A DNA stretch of 24,321 nucleotides from Erythrobacter sp. UBA2510 (GTDB lineage: Bacteria > Pseudomonadota > Alphaproteobacteria > Sphingomonadales > Sphingomonadaceae): NCBI GenBank assembly GCA_002341345.1, contig DDNW01000170.1, positions 10,805 to 35,125 on the forward strand, in the 5' to 3' direction. This document shows, in pieces, positions 1 to 6,639 of the stretch; position 1 is the first letter of the stretch, and the number at the start of each line of letters is the position of its first letter. The position numbers were made by a program, and so were the translations under genes. Below the pieces are notes generated by a model that saw nothing but the letters and a program-made list of their open reading frames with translations, did not search any database and was not told the DNA's origin.

Positions 1-244
1 CCTCGTCATCGCCCTGATGCAGCCTGGCGCTGACCGCGAAGCCCGTATCGCCCGACCGTTCGGCCATCTCGGCGAGGCTGGCGCGCCGCAGTCCGCGGCC
101 CGGCGCCAGCAGCGAGAGAGCCTCGAGAATATTGGTTTTGCCCGCACCGTTCTCGCCGACCAGCAGGTTGAGCCGCGAGGTGCCGTCGAGCCGGGTCTCG
201 CAGTGGTTGCGGAAGCGGGAAAGGGTGATCCGGTCGAGCGTCAT
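1..244 (-). CDS. recF: DNA replication and repair protein RecF (N-terminal part, cut by window edge)
   Basis: The first 81 codons of RecF are present; the gene continues beyond position 1. RecF is an SMC-like ATPase that loads RecA at gapped DNA through RecFOR. The start ATG is at 244-242. The N-terminus reads MTLDRITLSRFRNH, the typical RecF opening. It is followed by the Walker A motif GENGAGKT at residues 30-37 and the NILEALSLLAPGRGLR stretch that follows it in RecF proteins. No clear Shine-Dalgarno is visible. It is divergent from the sigma-54 unit that starts near 428. The family call is firm, but only the ATP-binding lobe can be judged. Confidence 0.95.
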   Translation of the reverse strand, partial: MTLDRITLSRFRNHCETRLDGTSRLNLLVGENGAGKTNILEALSLLAPGRGLRRASLAEMAERSGDTGFAVSARLHQGDDE

Positions 245-303
245 GATTTGCCTTGCGGACCTAGGGCAGCCGCAGGCGACAGGCGAGGGTGAAAAGTGTA
301 ATC

Positions 304-315
304 CCAAGTGTTGGT
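304..315. promoter_or_regulatory. Candidate PspF-type upstream activator site 1
   Basis: The word CCAAGTGTTGGT contains the dyad CCAA-N3-TTGG. It lies about 94 bp upstream of the -24 element of the sigma-54 promoter at 402-417. Almost the same word (CCAAGTCTTGGT) occurs between pspF and the psp operon at 10717-10728. A second shared word, GGTATTTG, lies at 333-340 here and at 10729-10736 there. Binding by PspF is inferred from position and recurrence only. Confidence 0.45.
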
Positions 316-384
316 AAAAAATCCTAATTATCGGTATTTGATAATGATTACCTTTACTTCCCAAACAGGAAAAACCCCAGAAAA

Positions 385-397
385 CCGCCATTTTTTA
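385..397 (+). repeat. 13-bp word shared by two sigma-54 promoter regions (copy 1)
   Basis: CCGCCATTTTTTA lies 4 bp upstream of the -24 element. The identical 13-mer is at 10671-10683, between the activator site and the -24 element of the psp operon promoter, but in the opposite orientation relative to that promoter. It may be a DNA-bending or regulator site, or a coincidence; its function is unknown. Confidence 0.4.
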
Positions 398-401
398 AGT
401 T

Positions 402-417
402 TGGCACGGCTCATGCA
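402..417 (+). promoter_or_regulatory. Sigma-54 (RpoN) promoter of the small-ORF/PspC unit
   Basis: TGGCACG-GCTC-ATGCA matches the -24/-12 consensus TGGCACG-N4-TTGCA with one mismatch and correct spacing. Counting 12 bases from the C of the -12 GC puts transcription start near 428, about 46 nt before the first likely start codon. The candidate activator site at 304-315 is upstream. Sigma-54 promoters need an AAA+ activator; PspF is encoded in this window. Confidence 0.8.
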
Positions 418-473
418 ATGCTTTGAGTATGGAACGCGATGAACGCGAACCGAACAGAAAAAGGGGAATGAAA

Positions 474-599
474 ATGGAAATGAGTGCAATCTTTCACCGG
501 GCCGCTGCTGGCGTCGCCGCTTTCGCCGTGACCCTCGCCATCCTCGGCAGCTACTTCGCCGAGCCCGCGGTACAGACTGTCGGCATGGTGGTGGCATGA
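474..599 (+). CDS. Tiny single-helix membrane protein, first gene of sigma-54 unit
   Basis: This 41-residue ORF is too short for routine gene calling. The AGGGG at 462-466 is 7 nt before ATG 474; in-frame ATGs at 468 and 480 are possible but less well spaced. The product has a short polar start (MEMSAIFHR), then one hydrophobic helix (about residues 10-28, AAAGVAAFAVTLAILG) and a short tail. Its stop overlaps the next gene's start as ATGA (596-599), so the two are probably translationally coupled. It is the first ORF after a sigma-54 promoter, as is the different tiny membrane ORF at 10416-10598 in front of pspA. I do not recognise a family. It may be a membrane-stress accessory peptide, or only a leader that couples translation. 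Confidence 0.6.
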   Translation: MEMSAIFHRAAAGVAAFAVTLAILGSYFAEPAVQTVGMVVA

Positions 600-808
600 C
601 CGGGCGCGAACCTGCTCCCGTAGCAGTCCAGTCGAACAAGTTCCGGCTGGACAAGGCCAACGGCAAGCTCGCCGGGGTCTGCGCTGGCCTTGGTAAATGG
701 ATGAACATCGACCCGCTGATCGTTCGGCTGGTCTTTGCGATCGGAACGCTGGTCGGTTTCGGCAGCTTCCTGCTGATCTATGCGGTGATCTGGCTGCTGG
801 CAGAATAG
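596..808 (+). CDS. PspC-domain membrane protein
   Basis: A 70-residue protein that is almost entirely a PspC domain. The segment DKANGKLAGVCAGLGKW is followed by a hydrophobic C-terminal half (about residues 40-68). It parallels DKANAKLMGVCAGIADY in the pspC gene at 8903-9280, so the two are paralogues; this one lacks the long cytoplasmic tail. PspC is an inner-membrane sensor that passes envelope stress to the PspA/PspF switch. The start overlaps the stop of the upstream tiny ORF (ATGA), and the sigma-54 promoter at 402-417 should drive both. It is a stand-alone PspC outside the psp operon, probably under the same activator. Confidence 0.88.
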   Translation: MTGREPAPVAVQSNKFRLDKANGKLAGVCAGLGKWMNIDPLIVRLVFAIGTLVGFGSFLLIYAVIWLLAE

Positions 809-988
809 GACCGATCGACATTCAGCCCTAGCGGCCTGCAAATGACGGCTTTCCGCACTTCCGGTGCTCACGACTACCAAAGGTCGCTGCGCGCCGGATC
901 ACGGAAACCCCCATTTTCGGCACGTCATCATCTGAATGTCGAGCGGTCCTCAATTGCCGGCGGCCAGTCGCCATTCTTGTTTGGGCGC

Positions 989-1747
989 CTATTCCGGCGG
1001 TTTCGAACTGGCAAACGGCGAGAAGCTGGTGCCTGTGTCGAATACCTCCACGCCCTCGCGGCGCTTGAGGAAGCCCACCGCCTGATAGGTCACCGGGGTC
1101 AGCAGCGCCTCCCATGCGGTCTTGATCACCCATTGCGAGAGCACGACCTGCCATAATTGCTCGATCGGCCAGCCCGCGAGCCCGTAAAAGGCGAGCGGGT
1201 AGAAGATCAGGCTGTCGAGCCCCTGGCCGACAATCGTCGAGCCGATGGTCCGGCTCCACAGCGCCTTGCCGCCCGTCCAGACCTTCATCTTGGCAAGCAC
1301 GAAGCTGTTGGCGAACTCGCCCGCCCAGAAGGCGACCATCGAGGCGATGACAATGCGCCAGCTGTTCCCGAACACGAATTCGTAAGCCTCCTGCCCCGGC
1401 CAGCCCTCGGCCGGGGGCAGGGCGACGACCACGGCGGCCATGAAGGCCATGAAGGCGAGCGCGGCAAAGCCGGTCCAGATCACCCGGCGCGCATGGGCGT
1501 AGCCGTAAACCTCGGTCAGCACGTCGCCGATGATGTAGCTGACCGGGAAGAACAGCACGCCCGCACCGAATGACCACTCTCCCACGACAGGCAATGTGAC
1601 AAAGCTGGGCTTGGACGCGCCGATGATGTTGGACAGCAAAAGGATCGTGACGAACGCCGCCATGACGAGGTCGAAATAGCGGAATGTATGGGTGCCGCCC
1701 TCGTGCCCGTCGATTCGCTTGGCAGCGTGCGGTGTGTGATCCGTCAT
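989..1747 (-). CDS. yhhQ: Queuosine precursor transporter, YhhQ/VUT family
   Basis: A 252-residue polytopic inner-membrane protein of the YhhQ (VUT_1) family, which imports the queuosine precursors preQ0/preQ1. Family hallmarks are the first helix with LLLSNIIGASK, the segment FFPVSYIIGDVLTEVYGY, and FWAGEFANSFVLAKMK in the middle. The hydrophilic N-terminus is about 22 residues long. I use ATG 1747 (MTDHTPH); a further in-frame ATG at 1783 would add 12 residues and would nearly touch the neighbouring tRNA. No strong Shine-Dalgarno is seen for either. I saw no preQ1 riboswitch in the short leader. The neighbouring tRNA-Arg is not a queuosine tRNA, so the adjacency is probably incidental. Confidence 0.9.
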   Translation of the reverse strand: MTDHTPHAAKRIDGHEGGTHTFRYFDLVMAAFVTILLLSNIIGASKPSFVTLPVVGEWSFGAGVLFFPVSYIIGDVLTEVYGYAHARRVIWTGFAALAFMAFMAAVVVALPPAEGWPGQEAYEFVFGNSWRIVIASMVAFWAGEFANSFVLAKMKVWTGGKALWSRTIGSTIVGQGLDSLIFYPLAFYGLAGWPIEQLWQVVLSQWVIKTAWEALLTPVTYQAVGFLKRREGVEVFDTGTSFSPFASSKPPE

Positions 1748-1806
1748 GGGTAACCGCGTTAGCGTGATTTGCGTAGGGCGCAAAGATCGCTATTGGCCGC
1801 TGCGAC

Positions 1807-1883
1807 GCGCCCTTAGCTCAGCTGGATAGAGCACGGGACTTCTAATCCTGAGGTCGCAGGTTCGACTCCTGCAGGGCGCGCCA
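1807..1883 (+). tRNA. tRNA-Arg (anticodon TCT)
   Basis: A complete 77-nt cloverleaf. The acceptor arm GCGCCCT (1807-1813) pairs with AGGGCGC (1873-1879), with discriminator G1880 and encoded CCA 1881-1883. The D-arm sequence TAGCTCAGCTGGATAGAGC, an anticodon loop CTTCTAA with TCT in the anticodon position, and the T-loop GGTTCGACTCC are all present. It reads AGA codons, which are rare in a GC-rich genome. Confidence 0.97.
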
Positions 1884-1896
1884 TCCATCCATCCAT
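1881..1896 (+). repeat. Short CCAT tandem repeat at the tRNA 3' end
   Basis: Four CCAT units start inside the encoded CCA of the tRNA and are followed by CCAG. No second copy of the tRNA 3' end was seen nearby, so there is no sign of an integrated element. It is probably a simple-sequence tract. Confidence 0.7.
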
Positions 1897-1958
1897 CCAG
1901 ATACGTATTTACCCTTGTTCCGGCGCATCGTCGGTTCTGCTCCAGTGGTGAGCGGAAC

Positions 1959-2291
1959 ATGGCAAATGATACATCCGCTAGCGAAAGGCCGGAAAAACGG
2001 GCCCAGTGGCGCGCCGATATCGGCGTGGAGGTGGAACTGCGCGGACGAACTGCACGCTGGTGCAGGCTGCCCCTGACCAATTTGTCGGAGAAGGGCTTTC
2101 GCGTCGCGGTGGCCGACCATTCGCGAGTGGGCGACCGGGTGTTGCTGCGCTTTCCCGGCCTCGCCCAGCTGGTCGGCATCGTCCGATGGATCGATAGAGG
2201 GCAAATGGGCTGCAGTTTCGAACAGCCGCTCAGCCCCTATGTCTTTGAACATATCGTGCGCACGCTGGAGGCGGCACAGAACCGGTTCTGA
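1959..2291 (+). CDS. PilZ-domain protein (probable c-di-GMP receptor)
   Basis: A 110-residue single-domain protein. It has the PilZ features: an Arg-containing N-terminal stretch (about residues 10-20, EKRAQWRADI), then NLSEKGFRV near residue 42, which fits the (D/N)xSxxG motif, and a beta-barrel ending in GIVRWIDRGQMGCSFEQP. PilZ proteins bind cyclic di-GMP and adjust motility, secretion or polysaccharide production. The N-terminal RxxxR signature is imperfect, so ligand binding is not certain. It lies alone between tRNA-Arg and the sigma-54 RNA locus, and its start has only a weak GAGCGGA-type ribosome site. Confidence 0.85.
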   Translation: MANDTSASERPEKRAQWRADIGVEVELRGRTARWCRLPLTNLSEKGFRVAVADHSRVGDRVLLRFPGLAQLVGIVRWIDRGQMGCSFEQPLSPYVFEHIVRTLEAAQNRF

Positions 2292-2325
2292 CGAAGCAAG
2301 TGCCGGAGCTGTCGGCATTTCTTAC

Positions 2326-2337
2326 ACCAACACCTGC
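2326..2337. promoter_or_regulatory. Degenerate candidate activator site upstream of the 2392 promoter
   Basis: ACCAACACCTGC matches the reverse complement of the site at 304-315 (ACCAACACTTGG) at 10 of 12 positions. It is centred about 62 bp upstream of the -24 element. An overlapping dyad-like word, TGTCGG...TTACACC at 2310-2328, is an alternative site for another AAA+ activator. This is weak evidence. Confidence 0.25.
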
Positions 2338-2391
2338 GGTCAAAATCGCGTTAACCATCGTCAGCCGCAGAAAACGGTCATTGCGCAAAAC

Positions 2392-2407
2392 TGGCACGAG
2401 GCATGCA
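2392..2407 (+). promoter_or_regulatory. Sigma-54 promoter in front of a gene-free structured region
   Basis: TGGCACG-AGGC-ATGCA has the same -24/-12 words as the promoter at 402-417, with the same spacing. Predicted transcription start is near 2418. No convincing protein-coding ORF begins after that point. An RNA hairpin of 18 or more base pairs begins about 8 nt downstream, so the transcript is probably non-coding. Confidence 0.75.
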
Positions 2408-2417
2408 TAGTATGTGG

Positions 2418-2540
2418 CGTACCCAAGAGGTCTTCGAACGAGGCGGGACCGTCCCCTGTGTACCCTGTGTCTCCAGGTCCCGCCTCCCCGAAGACTTTTC
2501 CCTGACATTCTGCTTCAATCGCCCGATATTCTCGGGTTTC
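2418..2540 (+). ncRNA. Candidate sigma-54-dependent structured small RNA
   Basis: The predicted transcript opens with a long hairpin. GTCTTCG (2430-2436) pairs with CGAAGAC (2489-2495), and GAGGCGGGACC (2440-2450) pairs with GGTCCCGCCTC (2476-2486), separated by a small AAC/CC internal loop. G-U and A-U pairs extend the base to 2426/2499. The 25-nt loop (2451-2475) holds two copies of CCCTGTGT (2454-2461 and 2463-2470), a layout expected of an RNA that offers duplicated single-stranded seed sequences. A second hairpin, CCCGA/TCGGG (2522-2536), followed by TTTC could be a weak terminator; further hairpins up to 2641 allow a longer RNA. I found no signature of RNase P RNA, tmRNA or SRP RNA. The 3' end is a guess. 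Confidence 0.55.
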
Positions 2541-2754
2541 GACCCCATATCCACGGGTTCGTCCGCGGTGCTGTTCCTTCCGTCCTGACGGACTGCGGGG
2601 CACCTGCGGGCGGGCACCTCCGTCTGGCTATCGCCTGACGGCTGCTTGAGCCAGTGCCCTTGCGGCGCGCTGACGTCGCGCTCCGGAAAAGCGCTAGCCA
2701 TCACGTTCTTGTACCTGGTCGCGGCATCCAAAGCGCAATGCGCGTCCGCAACGA
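2541..2754. other. Gene-free region with further hairpins
   Basis: No credible coding region is seen on either strand. Visible structure includes TCCGT/ACGGA (2579-2592) nested between GGTGC (2567-2571) and GCACC (2600-2604), and a compact hairpin CCGTC-T-GGC-TATC-GCC-T-GACGG (2620-2641). These may be the 3' part of the RNA starting near 2418, or an independent element. Confidence 0.4.
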
Positions 2755-2771
2755 TGACGGCGAAGCCGTCA
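2755..2771 (-). terminator. Stable TTCG-loop hairpin downstream of grxD
   Basis: TGACGGC/GCCGTCA is a perfect 7-bp dyad. On the minus strand the loop reads C-TTCG-G, an exceptionally stable tetraloop, so I assign it to the minus-strand transcript ending after grxD (stop at 2824). A strong U-run is missing, so it may act as a 3'-end stabiliser instead of an intrinsic terminator. Confidence 0.5.
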
Positions 2772-2823
2772 GTAAGCGAGGATAGCCAAGCGAGCGGATG
2801 CGAGCACCGGCGCTTGAGGCAAA

Positions 2824-3153
2824 TCAGGAACTCTTGGCGACCTGCTTTTCAGCCATCAGCTGCTGCAGCTCGCCCGCCTCGTACATCTCCATCATGATGT
2901 CGCTGCCGCCGACGAACTCGCCCTTGACGTAGAGCTGGGGGATGGTGGGCCAGTCGGAGAAGCTCTTGATGCCCTGTCGGATATCCATGTCCTGTAGCAC
3001 GTCGACGCTATCGAAGGCGACCTGACAATGGTCGAGAATCGCCACTGCGCGGCTGGAAAAGCCGCATTGCGGGAACAGCGGAGTGCCCTTCATGAAGAGC
3101 ACGACATCGGCGTCGTTCACGATCTTCGATATGCGTTCGTTGGTATCGGACAT
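2824..3153 (-). CDS. grxD: Monothiol glutaredoxin, Grx4/GrxD family
   Basis: A 109-residue monothiol glutaredoxin with the CGFS active site at residues 30-33, preceded by KGTP (22-25), and with [18 protein letters not shown] later in the chain (the TIPQ glutathione site and the GG motif). Members bind a glutathione-ligated [2Fe-2S] cluster and hand it on, usually with a BolA partner; the bolA gene is 36 bp upstream on the same strand. Start ATG 3153 (MSDTNE) matches the family; a GTG at 3162 would add three residues. It is the last gene of a minus-strand run that includes bolA and the ATPase zeta gene. Confidence 0.95.
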   Translation of the reverse strand: MSDTNERISKIVNDADVVLFMKGTPLFPQCGFSSRAVAILDHCQVAFDSVDVLQDMDIRQGIKSFSDWPTIPQLYVKGEFVGGSDIMMEMYEAGELQQLMAEKQVAKSS

Positions 3154-3189
3154 TGGGGCCACTCGTTTGCTTTTATCTACCGTACCCGG

Positions 3190-3423
3190 TCAGGTGGGGG
3201 TGGCGGTGACAAGTTGCAAGGCATGGAGTTCCCCGCCCATGCGCCCGCCCAGCGCCGCATAGACCAGCTTGTGCTGGGCGACGCGGGTCTTGCCCTCGAA
3301 CGCGGCCGAGGTGACGCGCGCGGTGTAATGGTCACCATCGTCAACCAGCGCCTCGATCACGACCTCGGCGTCGGGCAGTGCAGCCTTGATCAGGGCCTCG
3401 ATCTCGGATGCTGGCATCGCCAT
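3190..3423 (-). CDS. bolA: BolA-family protein
   Basis: A 77-residue BolA domain. The helix-turn-helix-like second half reads HKLVYAALGGRMGGELHAL, the family signature. His residues in DGDHY and in GGELHAL are candidate cluster ligands in a BolA-Grx heterodimer. Start ATG 3423 has AGGA about 10 nt upstream; ATG 3417 is an alternative. It lies directly upstream of grxD and just downstream of the DUF1476 gene. Its short length and motif resemble the IbaG/YrbA type more than classical BolA. The partnership with GrxD is well established for these families. Confidence 0.92.
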   Translation of the reverse strand: MAMPASEIEALIKAALPDAEVVIEALVDDGDHYTARVTSAAFEGKTRVAQHKLVYAALGGRMGGELHALQLVTATPT

Positions 3424-3436
3424 TTTGCAATTGATC

Positions 3437-3760
3437 CTATTCGCCGGCCATGAGCTGACGGCGTGCCTCGACGCTCTTTTCTTCCAGCGCGGCGCGCACG
3501 CCCGCCTCGTCAACCTCGCAGCCAGCCTGGGTCAGGTCGCCGAGCACCTTGCGCACCACGTCCTCGTCCCCTGCTTCCTCAAAATCAGCCTGCACGACAG
3601 CCTTTTTGTAAGCTTCGGTTTCTTCAGGCGTGAGGCCCATCAGGTCAGCGGCCCATTCGCCCAACAGGCGGTTGCGGCGCGCGGCGACCCGGAATGCCGT
3701 CTGTTCGTCCATGGCGAACTTGGCTTCTTCGCCGCGTTCGCGATCCTTGAAATCGGTCAT
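3437..3760 (-). CDS. ATP synthase inhibitor subunit zeta (DUF1476)
   Basis: A 107-residue soluble, helix-rich, acidic protein. The N-terminus MTDFKDRERGEEAKFAMDEQ and the FRVAARRNRLLGEWAADLMGL segment are the hallmark of DUF1476. In alphaproteobacteria this family is the zeta subunit, whose N-terminal part enters F1-ATPase and blocks ATP hydrolysis. Length and motif agree with the family. A GAGGG ribosome site is 7 nt before ATG 3760. The end is 13 bp before bolA, suggesting co-transcription with bolA-grxD. Confidence 0.93.
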   Translation of the reverse strand: MTDFKDRERGEEAKFAMDEQTAFRVAARRNRLLGEWAADLMGLTPEETEAYKKAVVQADFEEAGDEDVVRKVLGDLTQAGCEVDEAGVRAALEEKSVEARRQLMAGE

Positions 3761-3806
3761 AGAAAAGCCCTCTTGTGCCTTGTGTCAGGTTTAGCCCGAG
3801 CAGTGC

Positions 3807-4409
3807 TCAGGCGGCAAGCCCGGTCCCGCGCGCCATCCAAGGGCGGCTGGCGGCCAGCTGCATTTCATATTTCCCGATCGCCGCGTCGCTCGCCATGGTC
3901 AGGCCGACCTCGTCCAGCCCGTCGAGCAGGCAGGCCTTGCGAAACGGGTCGATCTCGAAACTGAAGCGGTCCTGGAACGGTGTGGTGACGGTCTGGCTTT
4001 CAAGGTCGATGGCGATCGTTTCGGTCTGCGCGACCTCCACCAGCCGGTCGACCTGCTCCTGCGGCAGCACAACGGTCAGGATCCCGTTCTTGAATGCGTT
4101 GCTGGAGAAAATGTCGGAAAAGCTCGGCGCGATCACGGCCTTCACACCCATGTCGATCAGCGCCCAGGCGGCATGCTCGCGGCTCGATCCGCAGCCGAAA
4201 TTGTCGCCTGCGACCAGGATCGGTGCCCCGGCATAGCGCTCGTCATCGAAGACATTGCCGTCTTCCTTGCGCAGGACCTCGAACGCGCCCTGACCCAGCC
4301 CTTCGCGGGTGATGGTCTTGAGCCAGTGCGCAGGGATTATGATGTCGGTGTCGATATTCTTCTGGCCGAACGGATAGGCCCGCCCTTCGACCTGACGCAC
4401 CGGTTCCAT
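3807..4409 (-). CDS. leuD: 3-isopropylmalate dehydratase small subunit
   Basis: A 200-residue small subunit of isopropylmalate isomerase (leucine biosynthesis; 2- to 3-isopropylmalate). Diagnostic segments are the N-terminal [14 protein letters not shown], then [17 protein letters not shown] and [14 protein letters not shown]. It functions with LeuC, encoded upstream on the same strand but separated here by a DNA glycosylase and a 52-residue ORF. Start ATG 4409 overlaps the stop of that small ORF (TGATG), implying translational coupling. Length is normal for bacterial LeuD. Confidence 0.97.
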   Translation of the reverse strand: MEPVRQVEGRAYPFGQKNIDTDIIIPAHWLKTITREGLGQGAFEVLRKEDGNVFDDERYAGAPILVAGDNFGCGSSREHAAWALIDMGVKAVIAPSFSDIFSSNAFKNGILTVVLPQEQVDRLVEVAQTETIAIDLESQTVTTPFQDRFSFEIDPFRKACLLDGLDEVGLTMASDAAIGKYEMQLAASRPWMARGTGLAA

Positions 4410-4567
4410 CAGTCGGTCTCCGGATTCTCGTCGCCGGGAATAGGCGGCGGCTGGGTCGGTTCGTTCGCCTTCTTGCGCTTGGTGACATAGAGCATAGCGG
4501 CGGCAAGAGCGGCCGAACCGATGGCACCGGCGACGGCGACTGTGCCTTTGGTGACTTTCTTGTTCAT
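4409..4567 (-). CDS. 52-residue membrane-anchored protein between the leuC/glycosylase genes and leuD
   Basis: A small ORF in the leu operon. After a basic start (MNKKVTKG) there is one hydrophobic helix, about residues 8-28 ([20 protein letters not shown]), then a basic stop-transfer patch KRKK and a soluble proline-rich acidic tail ([16 protein letters not shown]). This predicts an N-terminal membrane anchor with a short cytosolic tail. Its stop overlaps the leuD start as TGATG, so ribosomes finishing it could reinitiate on leuD. I do not recognise a family. Coding potential is supported by the sensible topology and tight coupling, not by any known domain. Confidence 0.6.
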   Translation of the reverse strand: MNKKVTKGTVAVAGAIGSAALAAAMLYVTKRKKANEPTQPPPIPGDENPETD

Positions 4568-4616
4568 GACCTTTCAATGGGCGTGCGAGCGGACTGTTGC
4601 AAGATACTGGTTAGGC

Positions 4617-5129
4617 CTAAACCAAGAATTTGTGCAATTCATTCCAGCGCTGCTGCTTTTCGGCCAGTGGCATGGCGGCATGGGCGGGACTGGAAGAGGG
4701 CAGGGCGATCAGCTCCGGCCCGCGTCCGCGTAATTGCGGCTCGCCCATTTCCCATGCCTTTTTACCGTTAAAACCAATCACCCGCAAAGTGGGGCAGGTG
4801 GTCAGCAAATCGGTAAGTGGGGAAGCCTCTGCTTCGCGTATCGCCGTGTCGAGGCTGCCTTCGCGCCGGGCCGAGGCGATCGTGTCCCACAAGCCGATGC
4901 CATGATCGAGCAGCGTAGCCAGCCGCGCCTCGTATTCGAGCGACACCAGATCGCGCCCGATCACATTGCCGATGAGATACCAGAAGCGGTTCTGCGGATG
5001 GGCGTAATAGCGCCGCTCGGCGAGCGAGCGCTCTCCGGGCAGGCTGCCGAGAATGACCAGCTTCGTATCGGCGCGCAGGACCGCGCCGAAGCAGGCTTTA
5101 CGCAGGTTCTTTTGCGAGGTCGCGGACAT
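4617..5129 (-). CDS. DNA-deoxyinosine (hypoxanthine-DNA) glycosylase, UDG superfamily
   Basis: A 170-residue member of the uracil-DNA glycosylase superfamily, of the hypoxanthine-DNA glycosylase type. The first active-site motif is GSLPGERS at residues 28-35, followed by [10 protein letters not shown] at 41-50; the minor-groove loop motif LPSSSPAHA is at 143-151. It would excise deaminated adenine (deoxyinosine) in base-excision repair. The start lies inside the leuC 3' end (32-nt overlap), with no independent Shine-Dalgarno, so it is probably translated by coupling from leuC. A repair enzyme inside a leucine operon is unusual but may be a lineage habit. Substrate preference is inferred from motif similarity. 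Confidence 0.85.
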   Translation of the reverse strand: MSATSQKNLRKACFGAVLRADTKLVILGSLPGERSLAERRYYAHPQNRFWYLIGNVIGRDLVSLEYEARLATLLDHGIGLWDTIASARREGSLDTAIREAEASPLTDLLTTCPTLRVIGFNGKKAWEMGEPQLRGRGPELIALPSSSPAHAAMPLAEKQQRWNELHKFLV

Positions 5130-6540
5130 CGGCGAGATGGCCGGTGACGGCGGCGGCGGCCGCCATGGCCGGGCTCATCAGGTGGGTGCGCGCACCGGGT
5201 CCCTGCCGCCCGACGAAATTGCGGTTGGAGGTCGCTGCGCAACGTTCCCCGGCGGGGACCTTGTCCGGGTTCATGCCGAGGCAGGCCGAACAGCCCGGCT
5301 CGCGCCACTCCAGACCCGCCTCGATGAAGATACGGTCGAGCCCCTCGGCCTCGGCTTGCGCCTTCACGAGCCCCGATCCGGGCACGACGATGCCCCAGCG
5401 GATGTTCGGGTGAACCTTGCGTCCGCGCAGCACCTCGGCAGCGGCGCGCATATCCTCGATCCGGCTGTTGGTGCAGCTGCCGATAAAGATATTCTGGACC
5501 GCGACATCGGTCAGGCGCTGACCGGGTTCGAGCCCCATGTAATCGAGGCTGGCGCGCGCGGCCTTCTGCTTGGACGGATCGGCGAAGCTCTCGGGCGCCG
5601 GAACCACGCCGGTAATCGGCAGCACGTCCTCCGGGCTGGTGCCCCAGGTGACGCTGGGCTCGATATCGGCCGCGTCGATCAGGACCGAGCGATCGAACTC
5701 GGCCCCTTCGTCGGTGCGTAGAGTGCGCCAATAGGCGACGGCCTGTTCCCATTGCTCTCCCCTGGGCGCGAAGGGGCGATCCTTGAGATAGGCAAAGGTC
5801 GTGTCGTCCGGCGCGATCAGGCCGGCGCGCGCACCGCCCTCGATGCTCATGTTGCACACGGTCAGGCGCGCCTCGACGCTCATCTGCTCGAAGACGGAGC
5901 CGCGATATTCTATGACGTGGCCAACGCCGCCAGCCGCGCCGATCCGGCCGATCACGTGAAGGATCACGTCCTTGGGCGTGACGCCGGTGCCAAGTTCGCC
6001 TTCGACGCGCACTTCCATCGATTTGGAGCGCTTGAGGAGCAGCGTCTGCGTGGCAAGCACGTGCTCGACCTCGCTGGTGCCGATGCCGAAGGCCAGCGCG
6101 CCGACGCCGCCATGTGCGGCGGTGTGCGAATCGCCGCAGACGATGGTGCTGCCGGGCAGCGAGAATCCCTGCTCCGGGCCGACGACATGGACGATGCCCT
6201 GCTCGCGCGCGGTCGCGTGGAAATAGCGGATGCCGAATTCGGCGACGTTGTGTTCCAGCGCGGCCAGCTGCTGCGCGCTTTCTTGGTCGGCGATGGGCAG
6301 GCGCGCACCGCTGGCGTCGAGTCGCGCGGTGGTCGGCAGGTTGTGGTCGGGCACGGCCAGCGTCAGGTCGGGGCGGCGGACCTTGCGTCCGGCGATGCGC
6401 AGCGCCTCGAACGCCTGCGGGCTGGTGACTTCGTGGACGAGGTGGCGGTCGATGAAGATCAGGCAGGTGCCGTCATCGCGGCGTTCGACGACATGTTCGT
6501 CCCAGATCTTCTCGTAAAGGGTGCGGGGTTTGCTGGCCAT
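5098..6540 (-). CDS. leuC: 3-isopropylmalate dehydratase large subunit
   Basis: A 480-residue aconitase-family large subunit. The [4Fe-4S] cluster cysteines are visible in FIGSCTNSR and in [31 protein letters not shown] and the N-terminal [12 protein letters not shown] are also typical. With LeuD it isomerises 2-isopropylmalate in leucine synthesis. Start ATG 6540 has an AAGGGG ribosome site 7 nt upstream; a longer reading to 6582 would begin in a less typical sequence. It is the first gene of the minus-strand cluster that continues with the glycosylase, the small ORF and leuD, and is divergent from the thioesterase at 6640. Confidence 0.98.
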   Translation of the reverse strand: MASKPRTLYEKIWDEHVVERRDDGTCLIFIDRHLVHEVTSPQAFEALRIAGRKVRRPDLTLAVPDHNLPTTARLDASGARLPIADQESAQQLAALEHNVAEFGIRYFHATAREQGIVHVVGPEQGFSLPGSTIVCGDSHTAAHGGVGALAFGIGTSEVEHVLATQTLLLKRSKSMEVRVEGELGTGVTPKDVILHVIGRIGAAGGVGHVIEYRGSVFEQMSVEARLTVCNMSIEGGARAGLIAPDDTTFAYLKDRPFAPRGEQWEQAVAYWRTLRTDEGAEFDRSVLIDAADIEPSVTWGTSPEDVLPITGVVPAPESFADPSKQKAARASLDYMGLEPGQRLTDVAVQNIFIGSCTNSRIEDMRAAAEVLRGRKVHPNIRWGIVVPGSGLVKAQAEAEGLDRIFIEAGLEWREPGCSACLGMNPDKVPAGERCAATSNRNFVGRQGPGARTHLMSPAMAAAAAVTGHLADVRDLAKEPA

Positions 6541-6639
6541 GGCGGTCCCCTTAGCGCCACAGAGCGGGCGCGCCAAGATCAACGCAAAAAGGAAATCTGC
6601 GGGCTTGGAAACGCAGACTGCGCACCTTAGTTTACACTA

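Noticed and set aside
842..1156. 104-residue plus-strand ORF after the PspC-like gene
   Set aside because: Most of it overlaps yhhQ in antisense. It has no ribosome site and no recognisable features.
1748..1806. Possible preQ1 riboswitch before yhhQ
   Set aside because: The leader is too short and lacks a preQ1-type hairpin plus A-rich tail.
1807..1900. tRNA-Arg as an integration site with the CCAT repeat as attachment site
   Set aside because: No second copy of the tRNA 3' end and no integrase gene were seen in the window.
2403..2588. 61-residue plus-strand ORF in the small-RNA region
   Set aside because: Its ATG lies within the sigma-54 -12 element, upstream of the predicted transcription start. 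It has no ribosome site, and most of it is the hairpin sequence. It is likely a chance frame.
2418..2641. Identity of the structured RNA as RNase P RNA, tmRNA or SRP RNA
   Set aside because: The conserved core words of these RNAs (for example the GAGGAAAGTC core of RNase P RNA, or a tmRNA tag frame) are absent.
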